This document shows, one piece after another, positions 35,366 to 44,693 of a DNA stretch of 64,000 bases. The notes under the pieces are model-generated. The model was not told the origin of the DNA. It saw only the letters and a list, made by a program, of their open reading frames with translations, and searched no databases. This DNA comes from Actinomadura pelletieri DSM 43383 (GTDB lineage Bacteria; Actinomycetota; Actinomycetes; Streptosporangiales; Streptosporangiaceae), in assembly GCF_003634705.1 (NCBI RefSeq), contig NZ_RBWU01000008.1:460591-524590 (forward strand). The letters run 5' to 3'. The first letter of the stretch is position 1, and each line of letters starts with the position of its first letter. Position numbers and translations under genes: made by a program.

Positions 35366-36766
35366 TCAGAGCCGCGGTCGCGGCAGCGGAGGCAGAACTG
35401 CCTCGATCGCCTCACCGATGGCCAGCAGCCGCGCATCGGACGAGTCCGGACCCACGATCTCCAGCCCGATCGGCAGCCCGTCGCGCGACAGCCCCGACGG
35501 GATCGACAGGCACGGCAGTCCCGCGCTGCTCGCCGCGTTCGTGTTCCGGATGTAGGTGAGGAAGGTGTCCACCGGCCTGCCGTTGAGTTCGACCGTCCTG
35601 TCCTCCCCGACGGGACGGTGCGGGCGCGCGGGCAGCGGAGTCGTCGGCACCACCAGGGCGCTCACTTCGTGCTCGGCGAAGTAGCGGGCATAGGCCGCGC
35701 GAAGTGCCGGACGGTGCACGGTGAGGGCCTCCCGGTACTCGGCGGCCGACACCCAGTCCTTGTCCAGGATCGATTCGAGTGTCTCCTTGACCCGGGGGAT
35801 GGCGACCTGGTCGACCAACTCCCGCAACGTCAACGGCACGCCGTGCTGATACAGGTAGGCCGACAACTCACGTCCCACCTCGTACAGCACCACCGGAAGG
35901 TCGACCAGTTCGTTCAGTTGCTCCAGGTCAGGAAGGTCCTGCTCCACCAGCACCGCACCCCGTGCGGCGAGCACCGACAGGGCGTTCTCGGTGGCCGCAG
36001 CGACATCGGCGTCCAGATCCTCGTAGAAGAACCCGCGCGGCACCCCGAGCCGCAGACCGTCCAGCCCAACGGTCACCTCGGGATCAGCGGTATCGGGTGC
36101 GCAGACGGCGTCGATGAGCCGGACGTCCGCCACCGATCGAGCGAGCGGGCCGAGGGTGTCGCGAGTAGAGGAGATCGGGATGACGCCGCGCCCGTCATAG
36201 CGTCCATGGGTGGGACGGAAGCCGACACAACCGCACAGAGCGGCGGGGATGCGGCAGGACCCGCCGGTGTCGGCGCCGATGGCGGCGGGAACGAGCCCGG
36301 CGGCGACGGCGGCCGCGGTGCCGCCGCTGCTACCACCGGGAATGTGGTCGTCACCGTAGGGGTTGCGAACGATCCCGTAGGCGGGATTGTTGCCGGTCAT
36401 CCCGAAGGACAGCTCACCGAGTGCCTGCTTGCCCATGAGCGTGCCGCCCGCGTCCCGCAACGCCCGGGTGATGGGCGCGTCGCGCCGGGGCCGCCAGGTG
36501 CGGAGGGCGGGGGTGGCGGCGGTGGTGGGCAGGTCGGCGGTGTTGACGATGTCCTTGAGCGCGAACGGCAACCCGTACAGGGGGCCGGGCCGGTCCGTCA
36601 GCTGTCGCCGGACGAGGTCGGGTTCGTGGGTGATGTAGGTGTTCAGATGGGCCAGCCGTTCGGTTCGCTCGATGAGCGCCTCGACGTACTCGGCGAGCTT
36701 CAGATCACCGTCGCGCAGCCGCCGGACGGCCTCGACCGCCGACAGCCAGTGCAGATCCTCCGTCAC
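35366..36766 (-). CDS. Amidase-signature hydrolase
   Basis: A 466-residue amidase with the Ser-Ser-Lys triad: Lys71 in FALKD, the cis-Ser in GGSSGG (about 144-149) and nucleophile Ser170 in GADTGGS. It hydrolyses a carboxamide to acid and ammonia; relatives include indoleacetamide and mandelamide hydrolases. It is not a GatA, because no gatB or gatC accompanies it. GTG 36766 is set by AAGGA seven bases upstream. It lies 56 bp downstream of the TetR gene on the same strand, so the two may share a transcript. Confidence 0.9.
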   Translation of the reverse strand: MTEDLHWLSAVEAVRRLRDGDLKLAEYVEALIERTERLAHLNTYITHEPDLVRRQLTDRPGPLYGLPFALKDIVNTADLPTTAATPALRTWRPRRDAPITRALRDAGGTLMGKQALGELSFGMTGNNPAYGIVRNPYGDDHIPGGSSGGTAAAVAAGLVPAAIGADTGGSCRIPAALCGCVGFRPTHGRYDGRGVIPISSTRDTLGPLARSVADVRLIDAVCAPDTADPEVTVGLDGLRLGVPRGFFYEDLDADVAAATENALSVLAARGAVLVEQDLPDLEQLNELVDLPVVLYEVGRELSAYLYQHGVPLTLRELVDQVAIPRVKETLESILDKDWVSAAEYREALTVHRPALRAAYARYFAEHEVSALVVPTTPLPARPHRPVGEDRTVELNGRPVDTFLTYIRNTNAASSAGLPCLSIPSGLSRDGLPIGLEIVGPDSSDARLLAIGEAIEAVLPPLPRPRL

Positions 36767-36822
36767 GATGCGTTCCTTTGCTGGGTCACCCGGGTGCCGG
36801 GTCATGGAGGGGAGCCGAAGGT

Positions 36823-37416
36823 CTAGCGGTCGACGGGCGCGGCGAGCGCGGCGGTGAACATGGCGGTGAGCCGGTCGGTGAGCTCCGCCGGGTCGGCGGC
36901 GCGCAGATCGTCAAGGCCGAGGACGCGGCGGACCGAGCCGACGCCCATGAGGATCGTGCCCGCCAGGAGCGCGCGGGCGCGGGCGTCCGGGCCGTCCAGT
37001 TGCGCGACCAGCGGCCCGATGAAGACGTCCTCCAGATGGTGGAGCAGGATCTCCGTGACCTCGGGTTGCCCGGCCGACCGGTCCAGCATCCGCGAGATGG
37101 GGGTGCCGCACCGCTGGTCGGTCTGCCGGACGAAGTGCTCGGCGAGCCGGCGGGGCAGACCGTCCGGATCGCCGGCGACGACCTCGCGCAACGTCGACTC
37201 CCCGGCGAGGACCTCGCCGAACAGCGCCGCCTTGGAACCGAAGTACCGGTTGACCAGCGCCATGTTCGCCTCGGCCCGCGCCGCGATCATGCGGACGGTG
37301 ACGCCGTCATAGCCGTGCTCGCCGAACAGGTCACGCGCCGCGGCCAAAATGCGCCGCCGGGTCGCCTCCCGGTCGCGCTTCGGCCTGATCCGCTCGGTCT
37401 CGTCCTTGACCTGCAT
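36823..37416 (-). CDS. TetR-family transcriptional regulator
   Basis: A 197-residue regulator. The HTH is at about 12-58 (RRRILAAARDLFGEHGYDGVTVRMIAARAEANMALVNRYFGSK), followed by an all-helical ligand domain. It is divergent from a DHA2-type efflux gene, the classic TetR/efflux layout, so it probably represses that pump and itself until a substrate binds. ATG 37416 has AGGA seven bases upstream. CTGAC-gaccg-GTCAG (37426-37440) directly upstream is a possible operator half of the spacer. Confidence 0.88.
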   Translation of the reverse strand: MQVKDETERIRPKRDREATRRRILAAARDLFGEHGYDGVTVRMIAARAEANMALVNRYFGSKAALFGEVLAGESTLREVVAGDPDGLPRRLAEHFVRQTDQRCGTPISRMLDRSAGQPEVTEILLHHLEDVFIGPLVAQLDGPDARARALLAGTILMGVGSVRRVLGLDDLRAADPAELTDRLTAMFTAALAAPVDR

Positions 37417-37461
37417 CGTCACATCCTGACGACCGGTCAGCCTCGGTGTCCAGCCCGACCG

Positions 37462-37493
37462 GCTTGCAAAGTAAACAAGCGACTACATAATAT
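37462..37493 (+). promoter_or_regulatory. Promoter and operator of the DHA2 efflux gene
   Basis: TTGCAA (37464-37469) and TAATAT (37488-37493) are 18 bp apart and form a sigma-70-like promoter. The inverted repeat GCTTG-N9-CAAGC (37462-37480) covers the -35 box and could be the TetR site. Transcription would begin near 37500, which bears on the choice of start codon for the pump. Confidence 0.6.
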
Positions 37494-37525
37494 ACATGCA
37501 AAGCACAGGTAACCATGGGGGCAGG

Positions 37526-39112
37526 GTGGCTCAGGCGAGCGTGGTGTCGCACGACCCGGTCTCGAGTACACCGCAGTACACGAACCGCCAGATCCTGAAG
37601 ATCCTCGCCGGCCTGATGATGGCGATGCTGACCGCGATGCTGTCCAACTCGGTCATCGCGACGGCGCTGCCCACGATCGTCGGTGACCTCGGCGGCCAGG
37701 ACCGGCTGTCCTGGGTGGCGAGCGCGTCCCTGCTGACCATGACCGCGTCCACCCCGCTGTGGGGGAAGCTGTCGGACATCGCGGGCCGCAAACTGATGTT
37801 CCAGACCGCCCTGCTGCTCTTCGTGGTCACCTCGATCGGCGCGGGACTGTCCCAGAACATCGGCCAGCTCATCGCGGCCCGCGCGGGCCAGGGCCTCGGC
37901 GCGGGCGGTCTGTCCGCGCTCTCCCAGGTGATCCTCGGGGACGTGGTCGAGCCCCGCCAGCGTGGCCGCTACGCGGGCTTCATCGGCGCCGTCTTCGGCG
38001 TCGCGACCGTCGCCGGCCCCCTGGTCGGCGGCTTCATCGTGGACGCCGACGCGCTCGGCTGGCGCTGGTGCTTCTACGTCTGCGTGCCGCTCGCCGTCAT
38101 CGCGTTCTTCGTCATCCAACGCGTCCTGACGCTGCCGAGAGTGCGCCGCGACACCCGCATCGACGTCTTCGGCGCCGTCACGATCACCGGCGGCGCCGCC
38201 GTCCTGATGCTGCTGCTGTCCATGGGCGGCAAGCAGTTCCCGTGGCACTCCGCCTGGACGTACACGCTGGTCGGCGTCACCGTCGCGCTCCTCCTGCTCG
38301 CGATCGTCGCCGAACGCGGCGCCCGCGACCCGATCCTGCCGCCCTGGCTGTTCCGCAACCGAACGTTCGTGCTCGCCTCCCTCGGCTCCATCTGCATCGG
38401 CACGGCGATGTTCGGCGTGCTGATCTACGTCCCGCAGTACCTCCAGATCGTCAAGGGCATGAGCCCCACGGCCTCAGGACTGATGACGCTGCCGCTGGTC
38501 ATCGGCATGCTCATCACCGCCACCGGCTCCGGCCAGATCGTCACCCGGACCGGCCGCTACAAGATCTTCCCGGTGGTCGGGACGTTCTGCGTCGCCATCG
38601 CGATGTTCCTCCTGTCACGGCTGCACACCGACTCCTCGAACACGCTCATCGGCGTGGACCTCGCCGTCCTCGGCATCGGCATGGGCCTGACCCTGCAGAT
38701 CCTCATCCTCGCCGCCCAGAACGCCGCCGCCACCGCCGACCTGGCGTCCACGACATCGGGCGTCTCGTTCTTCCGCAACCTCGGCGGCACGATGGGCGTC
38801 GCCGCCTTTGGAGCGATCCTCACCAACCGAGTCACCGCGGAAATCGCCTCCGGCTTCCGCGCCGCCGGAATCTCCGCCTCCTCCGACGACGCCCTACGCG
38901 GCTCCCCGGCCGAAATCCAACAACTCCCCGAAACCGTCAAGGCCATCGTCCGGGACGCCTTCACCAGCTCCCTGGAAACCGTCTTCCTGACCGGAATCCC
39001 CATCGCGATCATTGGCTTCCTCGCCGTCCTCGCCATGAAGGAACTCCCCCTACGCGGCGGCCCCATCACCCGCCCCACGCCCGTCGACCACGGCGACCAA
39101 CGCCCACTCTGA
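37526..39112 (+). CDS. DHA2-type drug:proton antiporter (MFS, 14 helices)
   Basis: About 528 residues with 14 predicted helices. ALPTIVGDLGGQDRLSWVASASLLT and PLWGKLSDIAGRKLMF match motifs of the EmrB/QacA group of multidrug exporters, and GALGLGAGG-like and GPLVGGF motifs follow. Substrates are unknown. The promoter at 37464-37493 places the transcript start after the ATG at 37496, so GTG 37526 with GGGG upstream is the more likely start; if another promoter is used the protein gains ten residues. It is divergent from the TetR gene. Confidence 0.9.
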   Translation: MAQASVVSHDPVSSTPQYTNRQILKILAGLMMAMLTAMLSNSVIATALPTIVGDLGGQDRLSWVASASLLTMTASTPLWGKLSDIAGRKLMFQTALLLFVVTSIGAGLSQNIGQLIAARAGQGLGAGGLSALSQVILGDVVEPRQRGRYAGFIGAVFGVATVAGPLVGGFIVDADALGWRWCFYVCVPLAVIAFFVIQRVLTLPRVRRDTRIDVFGAVTITGGAAVLMLLLSMGGKQFPWHSAWTYTLVGVTVALLLLAIVAERGARDPILPPWLFRNRTFVLASLGSICIGTAMFGVLIYVPQYLQIVKGMSPTASGLMTLPLVIGMLITATGSGQIVTRTGRYKIFPVVGTFCVAIAMFLLSRLHTDSSNTLIGVDLAVLGIGMGLTLQILILAAQNAAATADLASTTSGVSFFRNLGGTMGVAAFGAILTNRVTAEIASGFRAAGISASSDDALRGSPAEIQQLPETVKAIVRDAFTSSLETVFLTGIPIAIIGFLAVLAMKELPLRGGPITRPTPVDHGDQRPL

Positions 39113-39329
39113 CCCGTCCCACACGGAACCGCCCGGAGGCGATGGTCAGCTCGTGGCAGGATGCGGGCATCCGCCGCTCGGTAACCGCCCAGGTCTCTGA
39201 AGTTGAACAAACGCCCGCACGTGATGTGTCGACCCGCGAGAATTATCGTAGGCCGCCCGCACCCGCTCCAGCGGCGAGCGTGGTGGCACAAGGGAACGGA
39301 AGCCCAACCAACGAAGGAAGTGTTCTCCC

Positions 39330-39899
39330 ATGCTCTTGCCCGCACTCCGTGTCCTCTCTCAAGGAGAACTGACGACGGAACAGCTCCGGCGGTTACTTGA
39401 CATGCTCCGGCTTGAAGAGGTTCCCCGTACCGAGGGGCCGGGAGCACGGAGAAGCATCGCGCATCGCTCCTACACCGACGACGCCGGCAGCCGTCTAGTT
39501 CTGGACCTGGCCCGTACGGGGGAAGACGGCTGGGTGCTCGCACTGTTCTTCGACGGGGAACCGCCTCCGGCCGAAACCGTCGACGGCCATCGAGTGCTGC
39601 TGCGCGAGGCTGTCGAAAGGCTCGGCCTCAGTCTCATCGAGATCACCCCCGCCGCGACCGCCGACGAAGTCCACGTCGTGACGCCGGTCTCCGGTGCTTC
39701 TGAGCGCATCGGCATCGGGGTCGCCTGGGACCTTCCGTACGACCACCTGGACCAGCTGTGGCAGCACGTCGGCCTGCGCAGGGACGCTCCCCGCGAAGTC
39801 AAAGAGGTCAAGCTGCGCGAGGTGATGCGAACCCCAGCCTGGTCGTCCGCGCCCGCGTCCCTGCGCCGTCAAGCCGAGGACTTTCTTGGCGCCGACTGA
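39330..39899 (+). CDS. Hypothetical soluble protein
   Basis: A 189-residue protein with normal actinobacterial codon use and GGAAG nine bases before ATG 39330. A helical start (ELTTEQLRRLLDML) is followed by alternating strands (SRLVLDLART, WVLALFFDG) and a helix-rich C-terminus. There is no signal peptide and no membrane segment. I do not recognise the family. It stands alone between the efflux gene and a convergent DUF1232 gene. Confidence 0.65.
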   Translation: MLLPALRVLSQGELTTEQLRRLLDMLRLEEVPRTEGPGARRSIAHRSYTDDAGSRLVLDLARTGEDGWVLALFFDGEPPPAETVDGHRVLLREAVERLGLSLIEITPAATADEVHVVTPVSGASERIGIGVAWDLPYDHLDQLWQHVGLRRDAPREVKEVKLREVMRTPAWSSAPASLRRQAEDFLGAD

Positions 39900-39977
39900 G
39901 CCGAGGTCGAGGTCCATGCGCTCGGGGGCGGCTTGAGCACCGGCTGCCTCCGAGCGGACGTCCCGGGTCAGGCTCCC

Positions 39978-40400
39978 TCACTGGCCGAGGAAGGTCTGGT
40001 CGCGCAGTTCCTTCGCGAGATCCGCGGCGATCCGCGCCATTTCCTCGCCGTTCTGACCGGGACCGAACGGCGGCCCCGGAGAGAGCCGAGCGGCCAGTTT
40101 TTCAAGCAGTCCGGCAATTGTCGTCGCGCGCAACTCCGTGATGACCACGTCGTGGGACGGCTCACCGGGCGACCGCTGACCCAGACTCGGTTCGCCGACG
40201 AGGACCGTCGGGCGTCCACCACGCTCCCAGGCGACGAAGTCGCCCGCGGACTTGACGAGGACCGCGAGCATCCACAGCGCCAGACCCGTGTCGTCCACGA
40301 TCCCGGCGACGGGGATCACGTCGGGAATGGCGTCGATCGGGGAGACGAGGTGGTCTCCGCCGAGCCGTCGCCGCAGATCCGCCGCGTGAATTAGGGCCAT
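39978..40400 (-). CDS. DUF1232 (YkvA-like) protein, short at the N-terminus
   Basis: A 140-residue protein. SPIDAIPDVIPVAGIVDDTGL (about 20-40) is the DUF1232 signature, a conserved Asp-rich membrane-associated hairpin, followed by a hydrophobic helix ALWMLAVLVKSA. Usual family members have 40-60 residues before this motif; here only about 19 remain, so the N-terminus may be truncated. No ribosome site is seen before ATG 40400. The C-terminal 80 residues are a soluble extension. Function unknown. Confidence 0.68.
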   Translation of the reverse strand: MALIHAADLRRRLGGDHLVSPIDAIPDVIPVAGIVDDTGLALWMLAVLVKSAGDFVAWERGGRPTVLVGEPSLGQRSPGEPSHDVVITELRATTIAGLLEKLAARLSPGPPFGPGQNGEEMARIAADLAKELRDQTFLGQ

Positions 40401-40504
40401 GAGATCATGACAGCAGCCAGGAAATCGACCGATTCCCTCTTTTGTGGCTGTGGTCGAGTTCGGGGTGCTGGCCTGTGCGTGGTGGTCTGGCTCGCAGGGG
40501 GCGG

Positions 40505-41527
40505 TCAGCGGCCTTTGAGGGCGCGGATGAGGCGGTTGGCGGATGTTCGGTCGGGGGGGCCGGTTACGACGATCTTGCCGTCGGTGATCGCCATGTCGAC
40601 GCGGGGGAGGGTGATGAGACGGTTCCGGACGACGAAGGCGAGGTCGCGGCCGACCGTGGCGCGGGTCAGGTCGGCGAAGGCGGCGCGGTCGACCGTTCTG
40701 AGGGTGACCGCGACGTCGTAGCCGCCCGGACGCACCCGTGACTTCTGGACGCGCATGTCCGCGACCTTGTGGATCGCGATGCCCTGCGCCAGCCGGTAGC
40801 ACATCGGTGCCGCGCCGAACTGGCCGGTGATGCCCCGCGTCCCGGTCGGGCACTGGCCCGGTGTCGCCTGGGTGACGGGATAGATCTGGAGCGGCGCCGC
40901 CAGCGTCACCGGTCGTGTTCGCATCGACGAGGCGATCAACGCGCCGGTCACCGCGACGGTCGCGATCAGCAGTCCCAGCGTCAACACCATGACCAGCAGG
41001 GCCGAACGGTGCTGGTCGGCGGCCCTGGCGGGCGGCACGGCCGCGCCGTAGGGGCGGGGCCGCCGCTCCCGGAGCGCCGCCCGGTTCCGTTTCGCCTCCG
41101 CCGCCGCGCGCCGCCGCTCCGCCAACCGCTCACGCCGCCGCGCAGCCTCCTCGGCGGCCGTGGAGGAAGGCGCCATGGGATGTGTGGTCGAGGTCGGGTC
41201 GGTGGTCTTGGTTCCCGGGGGTGGGGCCGTGGGGAGGACGGCCGTCGGTGTCACCGGTCGGCGGGCCGGGCCGGGAGGGGGCACGGCCCCGGGTGGTGGC
41301 ACGCGCTTGGGTGGCTGCACGGGACCGGGTGGCGGCATGGAGCCGGGGGGTTGTTTGGAGTCCGGCGGTTGCTTGGGGGCGGGGGGTTGTTTGGGGCCCG
41401 GCGGTTGAGTTGCCGCAGGTGGCTGGTAGGAGGGTTGTGCCGGCTCCACGGCCGGTTGGGATGCGGGGGGCGGCGCGGGGTCCTTTTTGCGCCGACGGCC
41501 CTTGCTGCGCCGCGGATTGGCCCTCAT
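40505..41527 (-). CDS. Proline-rich single-pass membrane protein with a SecD-like extracytoplasmic domain
   Basis: A 340-residue protein. Residues about 18-120 are a proline-rich cytoplasmic region with QPPGPK-type repeats, then an Arg/Ala-rich helix, and one membrane helix near 178-203 (LLVMVLTLGLLIATVAV). The extracytoplasmic end (about 215-340) has YDVAVTLRTVDRAAFADLT and LAFVVRNRLITLP, like the P1-head subdomain of SecD. Full SecD has six helices, so this is not SecD itself. ATG 41527 follows GGGAGG by five bases. The role is unknown; aiding export or binding SecDF-like partners is speculation. Confidence 0.7.
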   Translation of the reverse strand: MRANPRRSKGRRRKKDPAPPPASQPAVEPAQPSYQPPAATQPPGPKQPPAPKQPPDSKQPPGSMPPPGPVQPPKRVPPPGAVPPPGPARRPVTPTAVLPTAPPPGTKTTDPTSTTHPMAPSSTAAEEAARRRERLAERRRAAAEAKRNRAALRERRPRPYGAAVPPARAADQHRSALLVMVLTLGLLIATVAVTGALIASSMRTRPVTLAAPLQIYPVTQATPGQCPTGTRGITGQFGAAPMCYRLAQGIAIHKVADMRVQKSRVRPGGYDVAVTLRTVDRAAFADLTRATVGRDLAFVVRNRLITLPRVDMAITDGKIVVTGPPDRTSANRLIRALKGR

Positions 41528-41647
41528 CGTCACCTCCCGGTCGCGTTGTCCCGACAGTCTTGCAGGGCGCGGCGCCGTCCCGCATCGGGCCCCGTCCGAG
41601 AGGAACCGTGCCCTGTTCGGGGCGCTTCAATGCGGTCGAGACGGGAC

Positions 41648-41680
41648 CGGCCCGGCCCCGGACGAACCGGGACCGGGCCG
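41648..41680 (-). terminator. Hairpin downstream of korB
   Basis: CGGCCCGGCCCCGG (41648-41661) and CCGGGACCGGGCCG (41667-41680) pair with one mismatch around a five-base loop, 14 bp past the korB stop. Confidence 0.7.
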
Positions 41681-41694
41681 CGACGGAGGTGGAG

Positions 41695-42795
41695 TCAGTC
41701 GATCCGCCAGGTGTCGCCGCTGCCGAGGAGGGCGGCGAGGTCGCCCGCGCCCTGGGTCGCGGCGGCCTCGTCGAGCTGGCCCTGCATCAGCTCGTCATAG
41801 GACGGACGGTCCACGTCGCGGAAGATGCCGATCGGGGTGTGCGTGAACGCCGGCTGGTCGAGCCGCGACAGCGCGAACGCCATCGACGGGTCGGGGTTGT
41901 GGGCGTCGTGCACGGCGATCTCGGACGGGTCGACGTCCGCGACCTTCACGACCTCGAACGAGCCGGACGCCGACCTGCGCAGCGCCTTCTCCCGGGCGGC
42001 GCCGAACACGATCGGCTCGCCGTGTTCCAGCCGGACGGTCACGTCGTCGCGGACCGCGGCGTCCTTCAACGGCTCGAACGCGTTGTCGTTGAAGATGTTG
42101 CAGTTCTGGTAGATCTCGACGAGCGCGGTGCCGCGGTGCTGCGCGGCGGCCCGCAGCACCGACTGGAGGTGCTTGCGGTCGGAGTCGATGGTCCGGGCGA
42201 CGAACGTGCCCTCCGCGCCGATCGCCAGCGACAGCGGGTTGAACGGGGCGTCCAGCGAACCCATCGGCGTCGACTTGGTGATCTTGCCGAACTCCGACGT
42301 CGGGGAGTACTGGCCCTTCGTCAGCCCGTAGATGCGGTTGTTGAACAGCAGGATCTTCAGGTTGACGTTGCGGCGCAGCGCGTGGATCAGGTGGTTGCCG
42401 CCGATGGACAGCGCGTCGCCGTCCCCCGTCACCACCCACACCGACAGGTCCGGACGGGACGTCGCGAGCCCCGTCGCGATCGCGGGCGCGCGGCCGTGGA
42501 TCGAGTGGAACCCGTAGGTGTTCATGTAGTACGGGAACCGGGACGAGCAGCCGATGCCGGAGACGAACGTGATGTTCTCGCGGCGCAGCCCCAGTTCGGG
42601 CAGGAACGACTGGACGGCCGCGAGGATCGCGTAGTCACCGCACCCGGGGCACCAGCGCACCTCCTGGTCGGTCTTGAAGTCCTTCAGGGTCTGCTTCACG
42701 TCGGTCTTCGGGACCAGCGAGAGCAGCGACCTGCCGTTCCCGTCGGCACCGCCGTTCACGGCGCCGTTCCCGTTCGTCGAGCCGTTGTCACTCAC
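41695..42795 (-). CDS. korB: 2-oxoacid:ferredoxin oxidoreductase beta subunit
   Basis: A 366-residue protein. CPGCG with Cys49/Cys52 supplies ligands of the iron-sulfur cluster, GDGDALSIGGNH (about 130-141) binds thiamine diphosphate and Mg2+, and GIGCSSRFPYYM is also conserved. With KorA it decarboxylates a 2-oxoacid, most likely 2-oxoglutarate, to the acyl-CoA while reducing ferredoxin. The GTG start at 42795 lies inside the last codons of korA (8-base overlap) with AGGAAG nine bases upstream, so translation is coupled. Pyruvate or branched 2-oxoacids are alternatives. Confidence 0.92.
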   Translation of the reverse strand: MSDNGSTNGNGAVNGGADGNGRSLLSLVPKTDVKQTLKDFKTDQEVRWCPGCGDYAILAAVQSFLPELGLRRENITFVSGIGCSSRFPYYMNTYGFHSIHGRAPAIATGLATSRPDLSVWVVTGDGDALSIGGNHLIHALRRNVNLKILLFNNRIYGLTKGQYSPTSEFGKITKSTPMGSLDAPFNPLSLAIGAEGTFVARTIDSDRKHLQSVLRAAAQHRGTALVEIYQNCNIFNDNAFEPLKDAAVRDDVTVRLEHGEPIVFGAAREKALRRSASGSFEVVKVADVDPSEIAVHDAHNPDPSMAFALSRLDQPAFTHTPIGIFRDVDRPSYDELMQGQLDEAAATQGAGDLAALLGSGDTWRID

Positions 42796-44629
42796 TGTCG
42801 ATCACTTCCTGGATGACGCCCTGCAGCTCTTCGGCCTTGAAGGGCAGACCGCGGACCTGGTTGTAGCCGATCACGTCGACGAGGAACCGGCCCCGCAGCA
42901 GCAGCGCGAGCTGGCCGAGGTTGATCTCCGGGACGACGACCTTGTCGTAGGCGCGCAGCACCTCGGGCAGGTTCGCGGGGAACGGGTTGAGATGGCGCAG
43001 ATGGGCCTGGGCGACCTGCTGACCGGCCGCGCGGACGCGACGGACGGCCGCGGAGATCGCGCCGTACGTGCCGCCCCAGCCGAGCACGAGCACACGTGCC
43101 GTGCCGGACGGGTCGTCCACGGCGAGCGGGGCGATGTCGTTCGCGATCCCGTCCACCTTGGCCTGCCGGATCCGGACCATGTGGTCGTGGTTGGCGGGAT
43201 CGTAGGAGATGTTGCCGGTGCCGTCGGCCTTCTCCAGACCGCCGATCCGGTGCTCCAGACCCTCGGTGCCGGGGATGGCCCACGGCCGGGCGAGCGTCTC
43301 GGGGTCGCGCCGGAACGGCTGGAACTCCTCGTCGGACGGCGCCGCGAAACCCGGCTCGATCTTCGGGAGGGAGGCGACGTCCGGCAGCCGCCACGGCTCG
43401 GAGCCGTTGGCGAGGTAGCCGTCCGACAGCACGATGACGGGCGTGCGGTACTTCACCGCGATACGGGCCGCCTCCAGCGCCGCGTCGAAGCAGTCCGACG
43501 GGGACTGCGGCGCGACGACCGGGACGGGCGCCTCGCCGTTGCGGCCGTACATGGCCTGCAACAGGTCGGCCTGCTCGGTCTTGGTCGGCATACCGGTGGA
43601 GGGACCGGCCCGCTGCACGTCGATGACCAGCAGCGGAAGCTCGGTCGCGACGCCGAGGCCGATCGTCTCGCTCTTCAGCGCGATCCCCGGACCGGACGTC
43701 GTGGTGACGCCGAGGGACCCGCCGAACGAGGCGCCGAGCGCGGCGCCCACGGCGGCGATCTCGTCCTCGGCCTGGAACGTTCGCACCCCGAACTTCTTGT
43801 GCTTGGAGATCTCGTGCAGGATGTCGGACGCCGGGGTGATCGGGTACGAGCCGAGGAAGATCGGCAGCCCGCTCTGTACACCGGCCGCGACCAGCCCGTA
43901 CGCCAGCGCGAGGTTCCCGGTGATGTTGCGGTACAGGCCCGGCTCGTGCTCGGCGGGCTTGATCTCGTACTGCACCGAGAACGCCTCGGTCGTCTCGCCG
44001 TAGGACCAGCCCGCCTGGAACGCCGCGAGGTTCGCCTTCATGATCTCGGGCTTCGAGGCGAACTTCTTCTCCAGGAAGGAGACCGTCCCCTCGGTGGGAC
44101 GGTGGTACAGCCAGGACAGAAGCCCGAGCGCGAACATGTTCTTCGCGCGTTCGGCGTCCTTCTTCGAGATGTCGAAGTCGGCGAGCGCCGTGACCGTCAT
44201 CGAGGTGAGCGGCAGCGCGAACACGCGGTACTCGGCGAGCGAGTCGTCCTCGACGGGGTTGGTCGCGTAGCCGACCTTCGCCAGGTTGCGCTTGGTGAAC
44301 TCGTCGGTGTTGACGATGAGGTCCGCCCCGCGGGGGAGGTCCCCGAGGTTGGCCTTGAGGGCGGCGGGATTCATCGCGACCAGGACGTTGGGCGCGTCGC
44401 CCGGGGTGAGGATGTCGTGGTCGGCGAAGTGCAGTTGGAAGCTGGACACGCCGGGGAGGGTCCCGGCGGGGGCGCGGATTTCGGCCGGGAAGTTCGGCAA
44501 CGTCGACAGGTCGTTTCCGAACGCCGCGGTCTCCTGGGTGAAGCGGTCGCCGGTCAGCTGCATGCCGTCGCCGGAGTCTCCGGCGAAACGGATGATGACG
44601 CGGTCGAGCTGCTGGACCTGTTTGGTCAC
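42788..44629 (-). CDS. korA: 2-oxoacid:ferredoxin oxidoreductase alpha subunit
   Basis: A 613-residue gamma-alpha fusion. The N-terminal gamma domain (RFAGDSGDGMQLTGDRF, about 14-30) contacts CoA and the alpha part (from about 220, GSYPITPASDILHEISKHK) forms the other half of the active site. The arrangement is that of actinobacterial KorAB, which works in an alternative, ferredoxin-reducing step of the TCA cycle. GTG 44629 has GAGGAGG nine bases upstream. A possible iron-regulator box lies 65 bp upstream. Confidence 0.93.
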   Translation of the reverse strand: MTKQVQQLDRVIIRFAGDSGDGMQLTGDRFTQETAAFGNDLSTLPNFPAEIRAPAGTLPGVSSFQLHFADHDILTPGDAPNVLVAMNPAALKANLGDLPRGADLIVNTDEFTKRNLAKVGYATNPVEDDSLAEYRVFALPLTSMTVTALADFDISKKDAERAKNMFALGLLSWLYHRPTEGTVSFLEKKFASKPEIMKANLAAFQAGWSYGETTEAFSVQYEIKPAEHEPGLYRNITGNLALAYGLVAAGVQSGLPIFLGSYPITPASDILHEISKHKKFGVRTFQAEDEIAAVGAALGASFGGSLGVTTTSGPGIALKSETIGLGVATELPLLVIDVQRAGPSTGMPTKTEQADLLQAMYGRNGEAPVPVVAPQSPSDCFDAALEAARIAVKYRTPVIVLSDGYLANGSEPWRLPDVASLPKIEPGFAAPSDEEFQPFRRDPETLARPWAIPGTEGLEHRIGGLEKADGTGNISYDPANHDHMVRIRQAKVDGIANDIAPLAVDDPSGTARVLVLGWGGTYGAISAAVRRVRAAGQQVAQAHLRHLNPFPANLPEVLRAYDKVVVPEINLGQLALLLRGRFLVDVIGYNQVRGLPFKAEELQGVIQEVIDSE

Positions 44630-44693
44630 AGAGGAAGACCTCCTCGACGCGCAGCACCCGTCCTGGGGGAGGCACCCAGGATCGTGATGCTAC

